64,000 nucleotides of DNA. It comes from Lacticaseibacillus zhaodongensis (GTDB lineage: Bacteria; Bacillota; Bacilli; Lactobacillales; Lactobacillaceae). The notes under the pieces were generated by a model, which made no database searches, was not told the DNA's origin, and worked only from the letters and a program-made list of their open reading frames with translations. Each line of letters starts with the position of its first letter. Positions within the stretch are counted from its first letter, which is position 1. Shown here piece after piece: positions 38,229 through 50,327 of this stretch. Where the stretch lies: positions 62,001-126,000 of the forward strand of contig NZ_BLBG01000001.1 in the NCBI RefSeq assembly GCF_009687905.1, in the 5' to 3' direction. A program made the translations under genes and the position numbers.

Positions 38229-39254
38229 ATGACTGTTAAGATTGGTATCAACGGTTTCGGCCGTATTGGCCGTTTGGCTTTCCGTCGGATTCACGAACTT
38301 GGTGCAAAGTCCAGCGACATTGAAGTTGTTGCGATCAACGATTTGACCACACCAGCAATGCTCGCACACCTGCTCAAGTACGACTCAACTCACGGCACAT
38401 TCCCTGGTGAAGTTAGTGCTACAGACCACTCCATCATTGTTGATGGTAAGGAATACCCTGTTTACGCTGAACCAGACGCAAACAACATTCCTTGGGTTAA
38501 GAACGACGGCGTTGACTACGTTCTCGAATGCACCGGCTTCTACACCTCTGAAGAAAAGGCACAAGCTCACATCAACGCTGGTGCAAAGCGTGTCCTGATT
38601 TCAGCACCTGCTGGTAAGATCAAGACCATCGTTTACAATGTTAACCACGACAGCCTTACAGCTGACGACCGCATTGTTTCCGCTGGTTCTTGCACAACCA
38701 ACTGCCTTGCACCAATGGCATACTTCCTGAACAAGGCATTCGGTATCGAAGTTGGTACCATGACCACTGTTCACGCATACACTGGTACACAGAAGCTTCT
38801 GGATGCCCCTGTTCGCGGTGGTAACAAGCGCGCTGCTCGTTCAGCTGCTTACAACACTATCCCTCACTCAACAGGTGCTGCTAAGGCTATCGGCCTTGTA
38901 ATCCCAGAACTTGTTGGTAAGCTTCAGGGTCACGCACAGCGTGTTTCTGTTCCTGATGGTTCACTTACCGAACTTGTTTCAATCCTTAACAAGAAGGTTA
39001 CGGCTGACGAAGTCAACGAAACCCTCAAGAAGGCAACTGAAGGTAACGAAAGCTTCGGCTACAACGCTGACGAAATCGTTTCTTCCGATGTTGTTGGTAC
39101 AACTTATGGTTCTATCTTCGACCCTACACAGACCGAAGTTACAACTTCCGGCGACTACCAGCTTGTTAAGACCGTTGCTTGGTACGACAACGAATACGGT
39201 TTCACTTGCCAGATGGTTCGCACTCTGCTTGCATTCGCAAAGCTTGCTGACTAA
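38229..39254 (+). CDS. gapA: Glyceraldehyde-3-phosphate dehydrogenase
   Basis: 341 residues. NAD-dependent glycolytic step from glyceraldehyde-3-phosphate to 1,3-bisphosphoglycerate. NAD motif INGFGRIGR; active site [12 protein letters not shown] (Cys near 155; the usual second residue Asn is Gly here); C-terminal [23 protein letters not shown] precedes the ATG. Codons are strongly biased to GTT, GCT, AAC and AAG, unlike the neighbouring genes, as expected for very high expression. Confidence 0.98.
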   Translation: MTVKIGINGFGRIGRLAFRRIHELGAKSSDIEVVAINDLTTPAMLAHLLKYDSTHGTFPGEVSATDHSIIVDGKEYPVYAEPDANNIPWVKNDGVDYVLECTGFYTSEEKAQAHINAGAKRVLISAPAGKIKTIVYNVNHDSLTADDRIVSAGSCTTNCLAPMAYFLNKAFGIEVGTMTTVHAYTGTQKLLDAPVRGGNKRAARSAAYNTIPHSTGAAKAIGLVIPELVGKLQGHAQRVSVPDGSLTELVSILNKKVTADEVNETLKKATEGNESFGYNADEIVSSDVVGTTYGSIFDPTQTEVTTSGDYQLVKTVAWYDNEYGFTCQMVRTLLAFAKLAD

Positions 39255-39300
39255 TTACTAGTCGCATCTAGCGAAACAATTTAAAACCGAACTGCCGAAA

Positions 39301-39331
39301 GGGGGAGGGGGCTTGCTCCCCTCCCTCTTTT
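39301..39331 (+). terminator. Terminator-like hairpin between gapA and pgk
   Basis: GGGGGAGGGG (39301-39310) pairs with CCCCTCCCTC (39318-39327), followed by four Ts. Possibly a partial terminator that lowers pgk relative to gapA; no separate pgk promoter is obvious. Confidence 0.7.
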
Positions 39332-39355
39332 GCATTATCTAAGGAGGATTTATTC

Positions 39356-40546
39356 GTGGCAAAACTCATTGTTTCTGACCTCGATGTTAAGGACAAGAAG
39401 GTTCTCATTCGTGTGGACTTCAATGTTCCTATCAAAGACGGCGTTATTGGCAACGACAACCGTGTTGTTGCAGCATTGCCTACAATCAAGTACGTTATTG
39501 AAAATGGTGGTAAGGCTATCCTGCTTTCCCACTTGGGCCGTGTTAAGACTGAAGAAGACAAAGCTAAGCTGAGTCTCCGTCCAGTTGCAGAACACCTTTC
39601 CGAACTGCTCGGCAAGCCTGTAACCTTCGTTCCTGCTACTCGTGGTAAGGAACTCGAAGATGCAATTGCTAAGATGCAGGACGGCGACGTTCTTGTTATG
39701 GAGAACACTCGTTTCGAGGATCTCGATGGCAAGAAGGAATCCGGTAACGATCCTGAACTCGGCAAGTACTGGGCAAGCCTTGGCGACCTGTTCGTCAACG
39801 ATGCCTTTGGTACCGCACACCGTAAGCACGCTTCAAACGTTGGGATTGCTTCCAACATGAAGCAGACGGCTGCCGGCTTCCTGATGGAAAAGGAAATCAA
39901 GTTCCTTGGGGATGCTGTTGAGCACCCTAAGCACCCATTCGTTGCCATTCTTGGTGGTGCGAAGGTTTCTGACAAAATTGGTGTTATCTCCAACCTGATT
40001 CCTAAGGCCGACAAGATCATCGTCGGTGGTGGGATGACCTACACCTTCTACGCAGCTAAGGGCCTTTCAATCGGTAACTCAATGGTTGAAAAGGACAAGA
40101 TCGACCTTGCTAAGCAGATCATGGACGAAGCTGGCGACAAGCTGGTTCTGCCTATTGATAACGTTGTTGCAACTGAATTCAACAACGATGCTCCTCACAA
40201 GACCGTTGAAGGCGACATTCCTGATGGCTACATGGCTCTTGATATTGGTGAGAAGTCCATCGAGCTCTTCAAGCAGACACTCAAGGGTGCCAAGACTGTT
40301 GTTTGGAACGGACCTATGGGTGTGTTCGAAATGAGCAACTACGCCAAGGGTACTTACGAAGTTGGTAAGGCCATGGGCGAACTGACCGATGCTGCTACAA
40401 TCATCGGTGGTGGTGACTCTACAGCCGCTGCTATTGAACTTGGTATTGCTGACAAGATCACCCACATCTCCACTGGTGGTGGTGCTAGTCTTGAATACCT
40501 TGAAGGTAAGGAACTGCCAGGTATCGCCGCAATCAGCAACAAGTAA
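39356..40546 (+). CDS. pgk: Phosphoglycerate kinase
   Basis: 396 residues. Makes ATP from 1,3-bisphosphoglycerate. N-terminal RVDFNVP and LLSHLGR substrate motifs; C-terminal nucleotide motifs WNGPMGVFE and [11 protein letters not shown] start with AAGGAGG upstream. High-expression codon use as in gapA. Confidence 0.98.
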   Translation: MAKLIVSDLDVKDKKVLIRVDFNVPIKDGVIGNDNRVVAALPTIKYVIENGGKAILLSHLGRVKTEEDKAKLSLRPVAEHLSELLGKPVTFVPATRGKELEDAIAKMQDGDVLVMENTRFEDLDGKKESGNDPELGKYWASLGDLFVNDAFGTAHRKHASNVGIASNMKQTAAGFLMEKEIKFLGDAVEHPKHPFVAILGGAKVSDKIGVISNLIPKADKIIVGGGMTYTFYAAKGLSIGNSMVEKDKIDLAKQIMDEAGDKLVLPIDNVVATEFNNDAPHKTVEGDIPDGYMALDIGEKSIELFKQTLKGAKTVVWNGPMGVFEMSNYAKGTYEVGKAMGELTDAATIIGGGDSTAAAIELGIADKITHISTGGGASLEYLEGKELPGIAAISNK

Positions 40547-40567
40547 TTACGGCTGCCTGATTCAGCG

Positions 40568-41477
<910 letters not shown>

Positions 41478-41497
41478 TATTTTCCGAAAACGGGTGA

Positions 41498-42937
<1,440 letters not shown>

Positions 42938-42960
42938 ACTAGTAGTTGATTGCCACGAAG

Positions 42961-42991
42961 AAGCCGCCAACATTATGTTGGCGGCTTTTTT
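42961..42991 (+). terminator. eno terminator
   Basis: An 11 bp perfect stem (42961-42971 with 42977-42987), ATTAT loop, six Ts. Confidence 0.95.
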
Positions 42992-43004
42992 GTGCTCCGA
43001 GCCA

Positions 43005-43013
43005 TGCTATACT
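43005..43013 (+). promoter_or_regulatory. Extended -10 promoter of the ClC gene
   Basis: TGCTATACT, identical to the rapZ element. Confidence 0.5.
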
Positions 43014-43049
43014 GAAATAGAAGTAATTGAGTGAGGTAGAATAGCAATC

Positions 43050-44588
43050 TTGAAAAAAACTACGCGTAGTGATCATACACGCTTTAGTTACATAATGGCC
43101 GGACTCGGCGTCGGGGCAATTGGTGGCTTTATCGTTGCCGTGTTCCGGCTCGCAATCGAGCGCCTGCTGGACTTAATGAAATATCTATATGCACACCCGA
43201 CGCCAGCAATCGTGCTGGCAATTGTTGTCTGCAGTCTGCTGGCCGCGGCATTTATTGGCCGGATGCTCACCCAGGAGCCCAACATCAGTGGTTCCGGGAT
43301 CCCCCAGATTGAGGGCCAGTTGCGCGGCGACATGGAGTTCAACTGGTGGCGCATCCTCTGGCGGAAGTTTATCACCGGAATTTTGGGTATTGGTAGTGGC
43401 TTATTCCTTGGTCGCGAAGGACCGTCGATTCAACTCGGTTCTGCAGTTGGTCAAGGCTGGGCTGAAGTCACAAAGCAGGAGGGTTCTAGCCGGCGGGTGC
43501 TGATTGCTGCTGGGGCCGCCTCCGGGTTGTCGGCTGCGTTCAACGCACCAATTGCCGGGACGATGTTTGTTCTGGAAGAGGTGTACCACAACTTCAGTCC
43601 GCTTGTCTGGATGACCAGTCTTGCTAGTGCTGTGGCGGCGGACGTTGTCTCGGTTGGCTTCTTCGGGATGCGGCCGGTGCTGCACCTGCATTACGTGCAC
43701 AACATGCCGCTGTACATGTACTGGCACTTCATTTTGCTGGGGATCGTGTTGGGCGTGCTGGGGATGCTGTACAGCAAAGTTACCTTGATTATGCCGAAGC
43801 TGTACAGTTATACGCATATCCCGCGGGCCTACCAAGGGGTGATTCCTTTGCTCCTGGTGATTCCGCTTGGCCTAGCTTTACCGTGGATTCTCGGCGGTGG
43901 GAACAGCATTATTCTGAATTTCGGGGCGCACATTCCTGGCTTTTGGCCGTTAGTAGCGCTGTTTATCATGCGCTTTATTTTCTCAACGCTGTCGTATGGT
44001 AGTGGCTTGCCCGGGGGGATTTTCCTCCCCATCCTGTCTTTAGGGGCTGTGATCGGGGCCGCGTACGCGGTGGGAATGAACCAGATTGGGCTGTTGCCAC
44101 ACGAGTACATCATCAACTTCATTATCTTCGCGATGGCGGGTTATTTCGCCGGCATTGGGAAGGCGCCGTTCACGGCGATTCTGCTGATCACCGAAATGGT
44201 GGGGTCACTGCACCAGCTATTGCCGCTCGCGCTGGTCTCCTTGACCGCGTTCACCGTGACGGACCTAATGGGTGGGGCACCGATTTACGAAGCCTTGCTC
44301 AGCCGTTTGGTCTTGCCGCAGCAATTGGGCCGTTTGCACCAGCCCGTGCGGTTTGAGCTGCCGGTCTTTGCCGGTGCAAGCTTAGACGGAGCGCAGGTGC
44401 GGGATTACCGCTGGCCAAAAGACAGCCTGCTGGTCGAAATCCGGCGCGGTGAGGAAGCCCGGATCCCGCACGGCGACACAGTGATCCGGGCGGGCGACAC
44501 CCTGATCGTCATGACTGACGGTAGCGCGCAACACCGGGTCCGGGCGCACATCGAAAGAAGCACAACGGACACGTCAGCGGACGACTAA
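43050..44588 (+). CDS. clcA: ClC-family chloride/proton exchanger with C-terminal TrkA-C domain
   Basis: 512 residues. About ten membrane helices with ion-path motifs GSGIPQ, GREGP (gating Glu123) and the GIFLP loop. The gating glutamate and a Glu in the VLEEVYHN helix favour an H+/Cl- exchanger over a channel. Residues about 425-505 form a RCK/TrkA-C-like domain (LVEIRRGEEARIPHGDTVIR). TTG start; the GAGGT site is 12 nt away, so the start is less certain. Such exchangers aid acid tolerance. Confidence 0.88.
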   Translation: MKKTTRSDHTRFSYIMAGLGVGAIGGFIVAVFRLAIERLLDLMKYLYAHPTPAIVLAIVVCSLLAAAFIGRMLTQEPNISGSGIPQIEGQLRGDMEFNWWRILWRKFITGILGIGSGLFLGREGPSIQLGSAVGQGWAEVTKQEGSSRRVLIAAGAASGLSAAFNAPIAGTMFVLEEVYHNFSPLVWMTSLASAVAADVVSVGFFGMRPVLHLHYVHNMPLYMYWHFILLGIVLGVLGMLYSKVTLIMPKLYSYTHIPRAYQGVIPLLLVIPLGLALPWILGGGNSIILNFGAHIPGFWPLVALFIMRFIFSTLSYGSGLPGGIFLPILSLGAVIGAAYAVGMNQIGLLPHEYIINFIIFAMAGYFAGIGKAPFTAILLITEMVGSLHQLLPLALVSLTAFTVTDLMGGAPIYEALLSRLVLPQQLGRLHQPVRFELPVFAGASLDGAQVRDYRWPKDSLLVEIRRGEEARIPHGDTVIRAGDTLIVMTDGSAQHRVRAHIERSTTDTSADD

Positions 44589-44695
44589 GGCTATGCAAGA
44601 GTAAGCCGATTGTGTTACTCTAGTGATAGTAATTTTTTTGCGGAGACGGGCGAGTACTGATCACTTACTCCGCTCACAGTATGGAGGAATTCAAC

Positions 44696-44932
44696 GTGCA
44701 GTCATTACTCACAAACCTGCTTATCTTAGATTCGATCTTAATCGTGATTGCAGTTCTGATGCAACCAAGTAAACAACAAGATGCCTTGAGCGCCCTCTCC
44801 GGTGGTGCGACTGACCTGTTTGGTAAGTCCAAGTCCCGAGGGTTCGAAGCGTTCATGGAGAAAGTTACCGTCGTGCTGGGGGTTGCTTTTTTCGGCCTGT
44901 CAATTGCACTGATGTACCTGTCATCTCACTAA
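44696..44932 (+). CDS. secG: Preprotein translocase subunit SecG
   Basis: 78 residues, two membrane spans around the cytoplasmic segment LMQPSKQQDALSALSGGATDLFGKSKSRG. It assists SecYE and the SecA cycle. An ATG at 44681 is in frame, but GGAGG (44683-44687) would lie inside that start, so the GTG 8 nt after it is used. The secG-est-rnr-smpB order is typical of Firmicutes. Confidence 0.93.
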   Translation: MQSLLTNLLILDSILIVIAVLMQPSKQQDALSALSGGATDLFGKSKSRGFEAFMEKVTVVLGVAFFGLSIALMYLSSH

Positions 44933-44938
44933 AGGCGG

Positions 44939-44967
44939 ATCCTCCTGCAAGGGCAGGGGGATTTTTT
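44939..44967 (+). terminator. secG terminator
   Basis: A 10 bp stem (44939-44948 with 44953-44962, one wobble), AAGG loop, six Ts. Confidence 0.88.
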
Positions 44968-44996
44968 GTTCACTTGTGAACTGCAGGAGGCACATC

Positions 44997-45725
44997 ATGA
45001 TGCGAATTCCCCAAGCTGAAGAGCTCGTCGGCACGAACAAGAATCTTGGCGTCGTGCTGCTCCATTCATTTACTGGTAGTAGTCGGGACATGAAGTTTCT
45101 GGCCCCGGCGCTAAACGCTGCTGGTTACGGTGTTTACGCACCGATTCTGCGCGGCCACCACGACCGTAGTTTCGGTGGCCCGTTGCTAGGTGGCAATCCC
45201 CAAGATTGGTGGGTCGATACCCAAGCTGCAGTGCGCCGCATGCACCGCTCCTACGCCCACGTGGCGGTGTTTGGCCTGTCACTGGGCGGGATCCTGGCCA
45301 TGCGGGCGATTGAGGAGCTGCCGGCTGTCGTGGCGGGTGGGGTCATGGCCTCGCCAATCATGGACGGCTCGCCCTTCTTTACGCGGACGGTCCAGCGTTA
45401 TTTCGATTACGTGCAGCACTTTACCGGTGCGCAGACGGACCGGATGGCGCTGCAGCCAGCAATCGACCAGCAGAATGCGGCCATTCGTGATTTTGCGCGG
45501 GGCGTGGCGGCCAAAATTGATACGGTGCGCAAGCCTGTTTTCATCGCGCAAGGTGGCGCCGACTCGGTGATCGATTGTCAGACCGCCAAGCGGACACGCG
45601 CCGGCTTGGTCAACGCCAGCGTTGATTTTCACTGGTACCCGCACGCCGACCACATTTTGACCGTTGATCCTGTTCATGAGCAGATGGAAGATGACATCTG
45701 CAGCTTTTTGGCTGGAGTCAATTAA
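44997..45725 (+). CDS. est: Carboxylesterase (alpha/beta hydrolase, Est30 type)
   Basis: 242 residues. Catalytic Ser95 in GLSLGG, Asp in GGADSVID and His in YPHADHILTV; the oxyanion loop LLHSFTGSSRD is as in the Geobacillus Est30/YvaK family, which sits between secG and rnr. Physiological substrate unknown. GCAGGAGG precedes ATG 44997; a second ATG follows immediately. Confidence 0.9.
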   Translation: MMRIPQAEELVGTNKNLGVVLLHSFTGSSRDMKFLAPALNAAGYGVYAPILRGHHDRSFGGPLLGGNPQDWWVDTQAAVRRMHRSYAHVAVFGLSLGGILAMRAIEELPAVVAGGVMASPIMDGSPFFTRTVQRYFDYVQHFTGAQTDRMALQPAIDQQNAAIRDFARGVAAKIDTVRKPVFIAQGGADSVIDCQTAKRTRAGLVNASVDFHWYPHADHILTVDPVHEQMEDDICSFLAGVN

Positions 45726-45804
45726 GTTACAGTCCCAAATCCGCAAGCCATGTTTACCGCGATAAGGTAAAATGGAAGCTGAATTACAATTGTTGAATAT
45801 CAAG

Positions 45805-45914
45805 AATCAGGTGCCACAACCGCTGTATTAATTAGCACGGTTAGGTCAGCCAGCTCTAATTGCAGAGTGGTTGACCTAACCACGCTAAGCTGATAATTGG
45901 CGGGCACCTTGATT
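45805..45914 (+). promoter_or_regulatory. Long foldback structure upstream of rnr
   Basis: Outer stem AATCAGGTGCC (45805-45815) pairs GGCACC-TTGATT (45903-45914) with one bulge; then TTAGC/GCTAA (45832-45836 with 45884-45888); then GGTTAGGTCA/TGACCTAACC (45839-45848 with 45872-45881); then CC/GG and CTCT/AGAG at the tip. The rnr start is 28 bp downstream. Confidence 0.65.
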
Positions 45915-45941
45915 CGGCTATTTATAGAAAGAGGTGCTTCA

Positions 45942-48353
45942 ATGACCACAGTCGGTCATATGCGCAACGAGTTACTCTCGTTATTCAGGCGCAATTACAA
46001 TGTTAGTTACTCTGCCACTTCGATTAGCAAGGCGCTCCACTTGCAACACGCGGATTTGCCCGTGCTTTTGGATGCCCTTGACGGCCTCGAAGCCGACAAC
46101 ATGATTCATAAGAATGACAGGCAGTTATACGATTTTGGCCCTAAGAATGAGCTGGTCGAGGGGACTTTCCGGGCTAACGATAAGGGCTTCGGTTTCGTTG
46201 CCGTTACCGATTCCACGGATCCAGACGTGTTCATCGCGCCACCAAACACGCACTTTGCGCTCGATGGCGATACGGTCGGAATCAAAATTCTGCACCCAAT
46301 GAAGCCGGGTGATTCCCGCGGTGCTGATGGGGAAGTCGTTGAGATCCGCGAACGTAAATCCACCAGTATGGTTGGGGAATACACCCCACTGTCTGATGCG
46401 GATGCGATTCGCACCGGCTGCATTGGGACTGTCAGCAGCCACGAGAAGAAGATGGCCAAGTACCCAATCTACGTCAAGGACACCGGCATGCTGCCGCAGC
46501 AGGGCGACATGGTGACCGTTGAAGTTACGTCCTTCCCTGACCGGACGCACCCTGACAGTATGCAGGGGATGCTCGTTAGTGACCTTGGGAACAAGAACGA
46601 CCCCGGTGTGGACACAATGTCCATCGTGTACCAAAACCACATCAAGGCCGAGTTCCCAGATGAAGTCATCGAACAGGCAGCACAGATTCCGGACCACGTC
46701 ACCGAAGCTGACCGTAAAGGCCGTCGCGACATCACCGATGAAGTCGTCGTCACCATTGACGGGGATGATTCCAAGGACTTTGACGATGCGGTCGGTCTGA
46801 CCGTCTTGCCAAATGGCCACTGGCGTCTAGGTGTGCACATTGCTGATGTTTCTTACTACGTCACCCCAGGCACGCCTTTGGACGACGAAGCATATGAACG
46901 CGGCACGTCAACCTACCTGACGGACCGGGTGATCCCAATGCTGCCATTCCGGCTTTCTAACGGGATTTGCTCATTGAATCCTGATGTTGACCGCCTGGCA
47001 ATGTCTTGTGAGATGGAAATTGACGAACACGGGCACGTTTTGAACCACGAGATTTTCCAGTCCGTCATTCGTTCCCACGGCCGGCTCACTTACAACAACG
47101 TCAACAAGGCGCTTGACGGGGATGCCAGTGCACTAGGCGACCGGCAGGACCTGCTGCCAATGCTGCAGCAGATGGCTAAGCTGCATGAAGTAATGTACAA
47201 AATGCGGCATGCGCGTGGGGCCATTGATTTTGAAGAGAACGAAGCCCAGATCATCGTTGATGACGACGGCCACCCAATCGATATTGTCCTGCGCGAACGG
47301 GGCACTTCCGAGCGGATGATCGAAAGCATGATGCTCGCGGCTAACGAAACTGTTGCTAAGCATTACTACGACAAGCACCTGCCATTCCTCTACCGGGTCC
47401 ACGAAACGCCAGATGCCGATTCCATCCACGAATTCATCGAGTTCTTGGCCACATTCGGGATCCACGTTCAGACCGAAAAGGATAAGGACATCACGCCGAA
47501 GATGCTCCAGCAAGTCGTTACGGACGTTGCCGGGACGCCAGAAGAGGCCATGGTCAATGTTAAGCTGCTGCGGAGTCTGAAGCAGGCGCGGTACTCACCA
47601 GATCCACTCGGCCACTTTGGTTTGGCAGCGAAGTATTACAGTCATTTCACTTCCCCAATTCGCCGTTACCCTGACCTCGTTGCGCACCGGCTCATCCGGA
47701 CATACGCCCAGCAAGGTACTGGCGAAGCGGTCAAGGAAAAGTGGCGTAACGCGCTACCTGACATCGCTGTGGCAACATCAGCTGCTGAACGGCGGAGTGT
47801 TGACGCTGAACGGGCCGTTGACGATCTCAAGAAGGCCGAATACATGGCTGACAAGGTTGGGCAGGACTTCGATGCCGTTGTCAGCTCCGTGCTCAGCTTC
47901 GGGATGTTCGTTGAGTTGCCGAACACCGTTGAGGGTTTGGTGCACATCTCAACCATGGACGATGACTACTACCAGTTTGTTGAAAAGCAGATGGCATTAG
48001 TCGGCGGCCGGACGCACAAAATGTACCGGATCGGGCAGCCGATTCGCGTGCACCTTGAGAACGTTGACGTTGACCAGCGCCAGATCGACTTCAAGTTGAT
48101 TGAAGGCGAGCCAGTGCCAACCGCAACCTTTGACGTTAGTGATCTGAAGTCCGAAGCACCAGTGCGGCCAGCACGCCGCGGCGGGAACTTCAATAACAAC
48201 CGGCGTGGTACGCACGGTGGTGCCGGCAAGCCAGCAAAGAAGGGTGGCAGCAACCTCGACGCTCTAGCGAAGAAGTGGGGCGCCCGTCCAGCCGGTCAGG
48301 GCAAGAACAATCAGCACGGACCTAAGCGGCAGCTAAGGGAAAAGCGCAAGTAA
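45942..48353 (+). CDS. rnr: Ribonuclease R
   Basis: 803 residues. Processive 3'-5' exoribonuclease that degrades structured RNA and, with SmpB, damaged transcripts. N-terminal winged helix, cold-shock OB folds, the RNB catalytic core (DGDDSKDFDDAVG with the metal aspartates; SPIRRYPDLVAHR) and a C-terminal S1 domain (FDAVVSSVLSFGMFVELPN) with a basic Gly/Asn/Lys-rich tail. ATG 45942 follows GAGGTG. Confidence 0.97.
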   Translation: MTTVGHMRNELLSLFRRNYNVSYSATSISKALHLQHADLPVLLDALDGLEADNMIHKNDRQLYDFGPKNELVEGTFRANDKGFGFVAVTDSTDPDVFIAPPNTHFALDGDTVGIKILHPMKPGDSRGADGEVVEIRERKSTSMVGEYTPLSDADAIRTGCIGTVSSHEKKMAKYPIYVKDTGMLPQQGDMVTVEVTSFPDRTHPDSMQGMLVSDLGNKNDPGVDTMSIVYQNHIKAEFPDEVIEQAAQIPDHVTEADRKGRRDITDEVVVTIDGDDSKDFDDAVGLTVLPNGHWRLGVHIADVSYYVTPGTPLDDEAYERGTSTYLTDRVIPMLPFRLSNGICSLNPDVDRLAMSCEMEIDEHGHVLNHEIFQSVIRSHGRLTYNNVNKALDGDASALGDRQDLLPMLQQMAKLHEVMYKMRHARGAIDFEENEAQIIVDDDGHPIDIVLRERGTSERMIESMMLAANETVAKHYYDKHLPFLYRVHETPDADSIHEFIEFLATFGIHVQTEKDKDITPKMLQQVVTDVAGTPEEAMVNVKLLRSLKQARYSPDPLGHFGLAAKYYSHFTSPIRRYPDLVAHRLIRTYAQQGTGEAVKEKWRNALPDIAVATSAAERRSVDAERAVDDLKKAEYMADKVGQDFDAVVSSVLSFGMFVELPNTVEGLVHISTMDDDYYQFVEKQMALVGGRTHKMYRIGQPIRVHLENVDVDQRQIDFKLIEGEPVPTATFDVSDLKSEAPVRPARRGGNFNNNRRGTHGGAGKPAKKGGSNLDALAKKWGARPAGQGKNNQHGPKRQLREKRK

Positions 48354-48356
48354 TAT

Positions 48357-48531
48357 ACAGAGCGGAGCCAAGCGGTTAGAAGGTGAGGATTAACAGGCTC
48401 CGGGACAAATGCCTGGTCTTGGGCATTTAATCCGAAGCAGGTTAACCGCAACCTTCGCTACGCTGTCCTTTAAACTAATGGCAGTAAACTGCAAAAGTTT
48501 AAAAGCTGCTTGGCGTAGCTCGACTAGTCAC
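48357..48531 (+). repeat. Family 1 structured intergenic element, second full copy
   Basis: Same layout as 31859-32033: closing stem GAGC plus GCCAAGC (48367-48373) pairing GCTTGGC (48508-48514) and GCTC (48518-48521), hairpin CTTTAAACT/AGTTTAAAAG (48468-48476 with 48496-48505), and inner stems GCGGTTA/TAACCGC and ATGCC/GGCAT. Unpaired blocks TTCGCTACGCTGTCC and ACTAATGGCAG are identical between copies while stems differ but still pair. It begins 4 bp after the rnr stop. Confidence 0.75.
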
Positions 48532-48607
48532 TAGCTGCTAGAACTGAAACGTTTTAGCATGCCTGTGTCTCTACACTGGTCCAAAAGAACATCGGGAGGC
48601 AGGAATT

Positions 48608-49081
48608 ATGGCTAAGAAGAAGCAAAGTCCAAAACCAGACAACCTGCTCGCCCAGAACAAAAAAGCCCGACACGATTTCAACATTCAGGAAACCTACGAA
48701 GCCGGTTTGGTTCTGACGGGTACTGAAATCAAGTCGGTACGGGCGGGCAAAATATCGCTCAAGGATGGCTTCGCAAGGGTCAAGAACGGCGAGGTCTGGC
48801 TTGAAAACGTGCATGTTGCCGCGTACACCGAGGGTAATCAGTTTAATCCGGACCCGCTACGCAGCCGCAAACTACTTCTCCACAAGAAGGAGATTGCCAA
48901 GCTGATGAAAGCAACGGCGGGTAAGGGAACGACCATTGTGCCGCTTAAAGCTTACCTGAAACATGGGTACGCTAAAGTGCTGATTGGCGTTGCCGTTGGG
49001 AAACACGATTATGATAAGCGTGAGACCCTGAAGCGGCGTGATCAGGACCGGGAAATGCAGCGTGTACTGAAAAATCGTTAA
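48608..49081 (+). CDS. smpB: SsrA-binding protein SmpB
   Basis: 157 residues. Binds tmRNA for ribosome rescue. Family motifs [33 protein letters not shown] and the C-terminal basic tail [20 protein letters not shown] that reads the empty mRNA channel. Start after GGGAGG. The ssrA gene itself is not in the window. Confidence 0.97.
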   Translation: MAKKKQSPKPDNLLAQNKKARHDFNIQETYEAGLVLTGTEIKSVRAGKISLKDGFARVKNGEVWLENVHVAAYTEGNQFNPDPLRSRKLLLHKKEIAKLMKATAGKGTTIVPLKAYLKHGYAKVLIGVAVGKHDYDKRETLKRRDQDREMQRVLKNR

Positions 49082-49088
49082 AGTAATG

Positions 49089-49122
49089 GTGGCCGTGAGA
49101 TTGATTTCACGGCCACTGTTTT
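49089..49122 (+). terminator. smpB terminator
   Basis: GTGGCCGTGA (49089-49098) pairs with TCACGGCCAC (49107-49116), then TG and four Ts. Confidence 0.88.
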
Positions 49123-49170
49123 ACATATTGGGTGGTCATTTTTGGCGCCCGCACTTAAAGGAGAAGTATA

Positions 49171-49755
49171 GTGAATATTCGACCTGCCGTAGCAAGTGAT
49201 GGTGTCCAGGCGGCACCACTAATCAAAATTGTGTTTGACGAAATGGAGATTCCCGAAATTATGGCCATGCCTACCGCGGAGGTCGACAAAGTATTTGCGG
49301 AAGCTTTCAAAGTGCCCGCGTACCGTTACAGCTACGCGCACACGGTTGTGGCGGAACAGGATGGGGAACTGCTCGGTGTTTGCGTGGGTTACCCCGCGGA
49401 AGCCGAGGACCACATTGATGATGCTTTTGCCCCGTTCTTGCCGCAGGTGGGCATTACCGACGGCCGGGATCTGTTTCCGGACCACGAGAGTTTTCCTGGT
49501 GAGTGGTATTTGGACCTGCTGGCGGTAAAAGCCAGTGCGCGGGGCCGCGGAATTGGTACTAAACTGCTGCAGGATGCAATCGTGCGCCGCGGTCAGGCCG
49601 GAGATACCCGGGTCGGGCTCCTTTGTGATTTGGTTAATCCCAAGGCGCAGGCGTTATACTCGCGCTTAGGTTTTGTTGAAGACGGCCAGGTGCGCTTGTT
49701 TACACATATGTATCGGCACATGAGCAAGTCAACCGGTGTGGAGGTAGCAAAATGA
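49171..49755 (+). CDS. GNAT-family N-acetyltransferase
   Basis: 194 residues. Acetyl-CoA-binding motif A is ARGRGIGTKLL and motif B includes NPKAQALYSRLGF. Substrate not predictable. GTG start behind AAGGAGAAG. Overlaps the next acetyltransferase by 4 bp (ATGA), so the two are co-translated. Confidence 0.85.
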   Translation: MNIRPAVASDGVQAAPLIKIVFDEMEIPEIMAMPTAEVDKVFAEAFKVPAYRYSYAHTVVAEQDGELLGVCVGYPAEAEDHIDDAFAPFLPQVGITDGRDLFPDHESFPGEWYLDLLAVKASARGRGIGTKLLQDAIVRRGQAGDTRVGLLCDLVNPKAQALYSRLGFVEDGQVRLFTHMYRHMSKSTGVEVAK

Positions 49756-50192
49756 CAGCGAAACGCGAATTAGTGATCGGCGGGCAGCCTTGGCAACGCG
49801 CCGCAAGCATCTGGGTGCGGATGAACGTGTTCGTAATCGAGCGGGGCATCGCGCTGCAAGATGAATTCGATGCCAACGATGAAAAAGGGGTCACGTACGC
49901 CGTTATCTATGAAGATCAGCGGCCCATTGCCTGCGGTCGCTTCCTGCGCGAGGGTGAGGATGCCGGGCGCTTGACCCGGATTGCCACCTTGGCGGACTAC
50001 CGCGGTCAACATTTAGGCAGTCAAATTATCGCGGCTCTTGAACGCCACGCGCAGTCGCTGCACATCAAGAACCTGAGCATTCATGCGGAGCTGACGGCCG
50101 TTTCTTTTTACACGCGCTTAGGTTACCGTAACGCTTCCCCGGTCTACCTAGAAGACGGGGTCGCCTGCCGCACCCTTGTCCGCCAGCTGTGA
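49752..50192 (+). CDS. GNAT-family N-acetyltransferase (YjcF/ElaA-like)
   Basis: 146 residues. Begins with RASIWVRMNVFVIERGIALQDEFD, the opening segment of YjcF/ElaA-type acetyltransferases, and has motif A in DYRGQHLGSQIIAALE and a terminal SFYTRLGYRN. Substrate unknown. Translationally coupled to the preceding GNAT gene. Confidence 0.83.
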   Translation: MTAKRELVIGGQPWQRAASIWVRMNVFVIERGIALQDEFDANDEKGVTYAVIYEDQRPIACGRFLREGEDAGRLTRIATLADYRGQHLGSQIIAALERHAQSLHIKNLSIHAELTAVSFYTRLGYRNASPVYLEDGVACRTLVRQL

Positions 50193-50327
50193 TTTATTGA
50201 ATAATTTCTGTTCACAGCTGATGAACAGGCGTACTTGTAGTATAATCAGCACAGACAGATTTACAGTGACTGGGGATTTTGCGGTCACAATCGGGATATT
50301 TTGAGAGAATATGGGGAAAAAGCAAGC

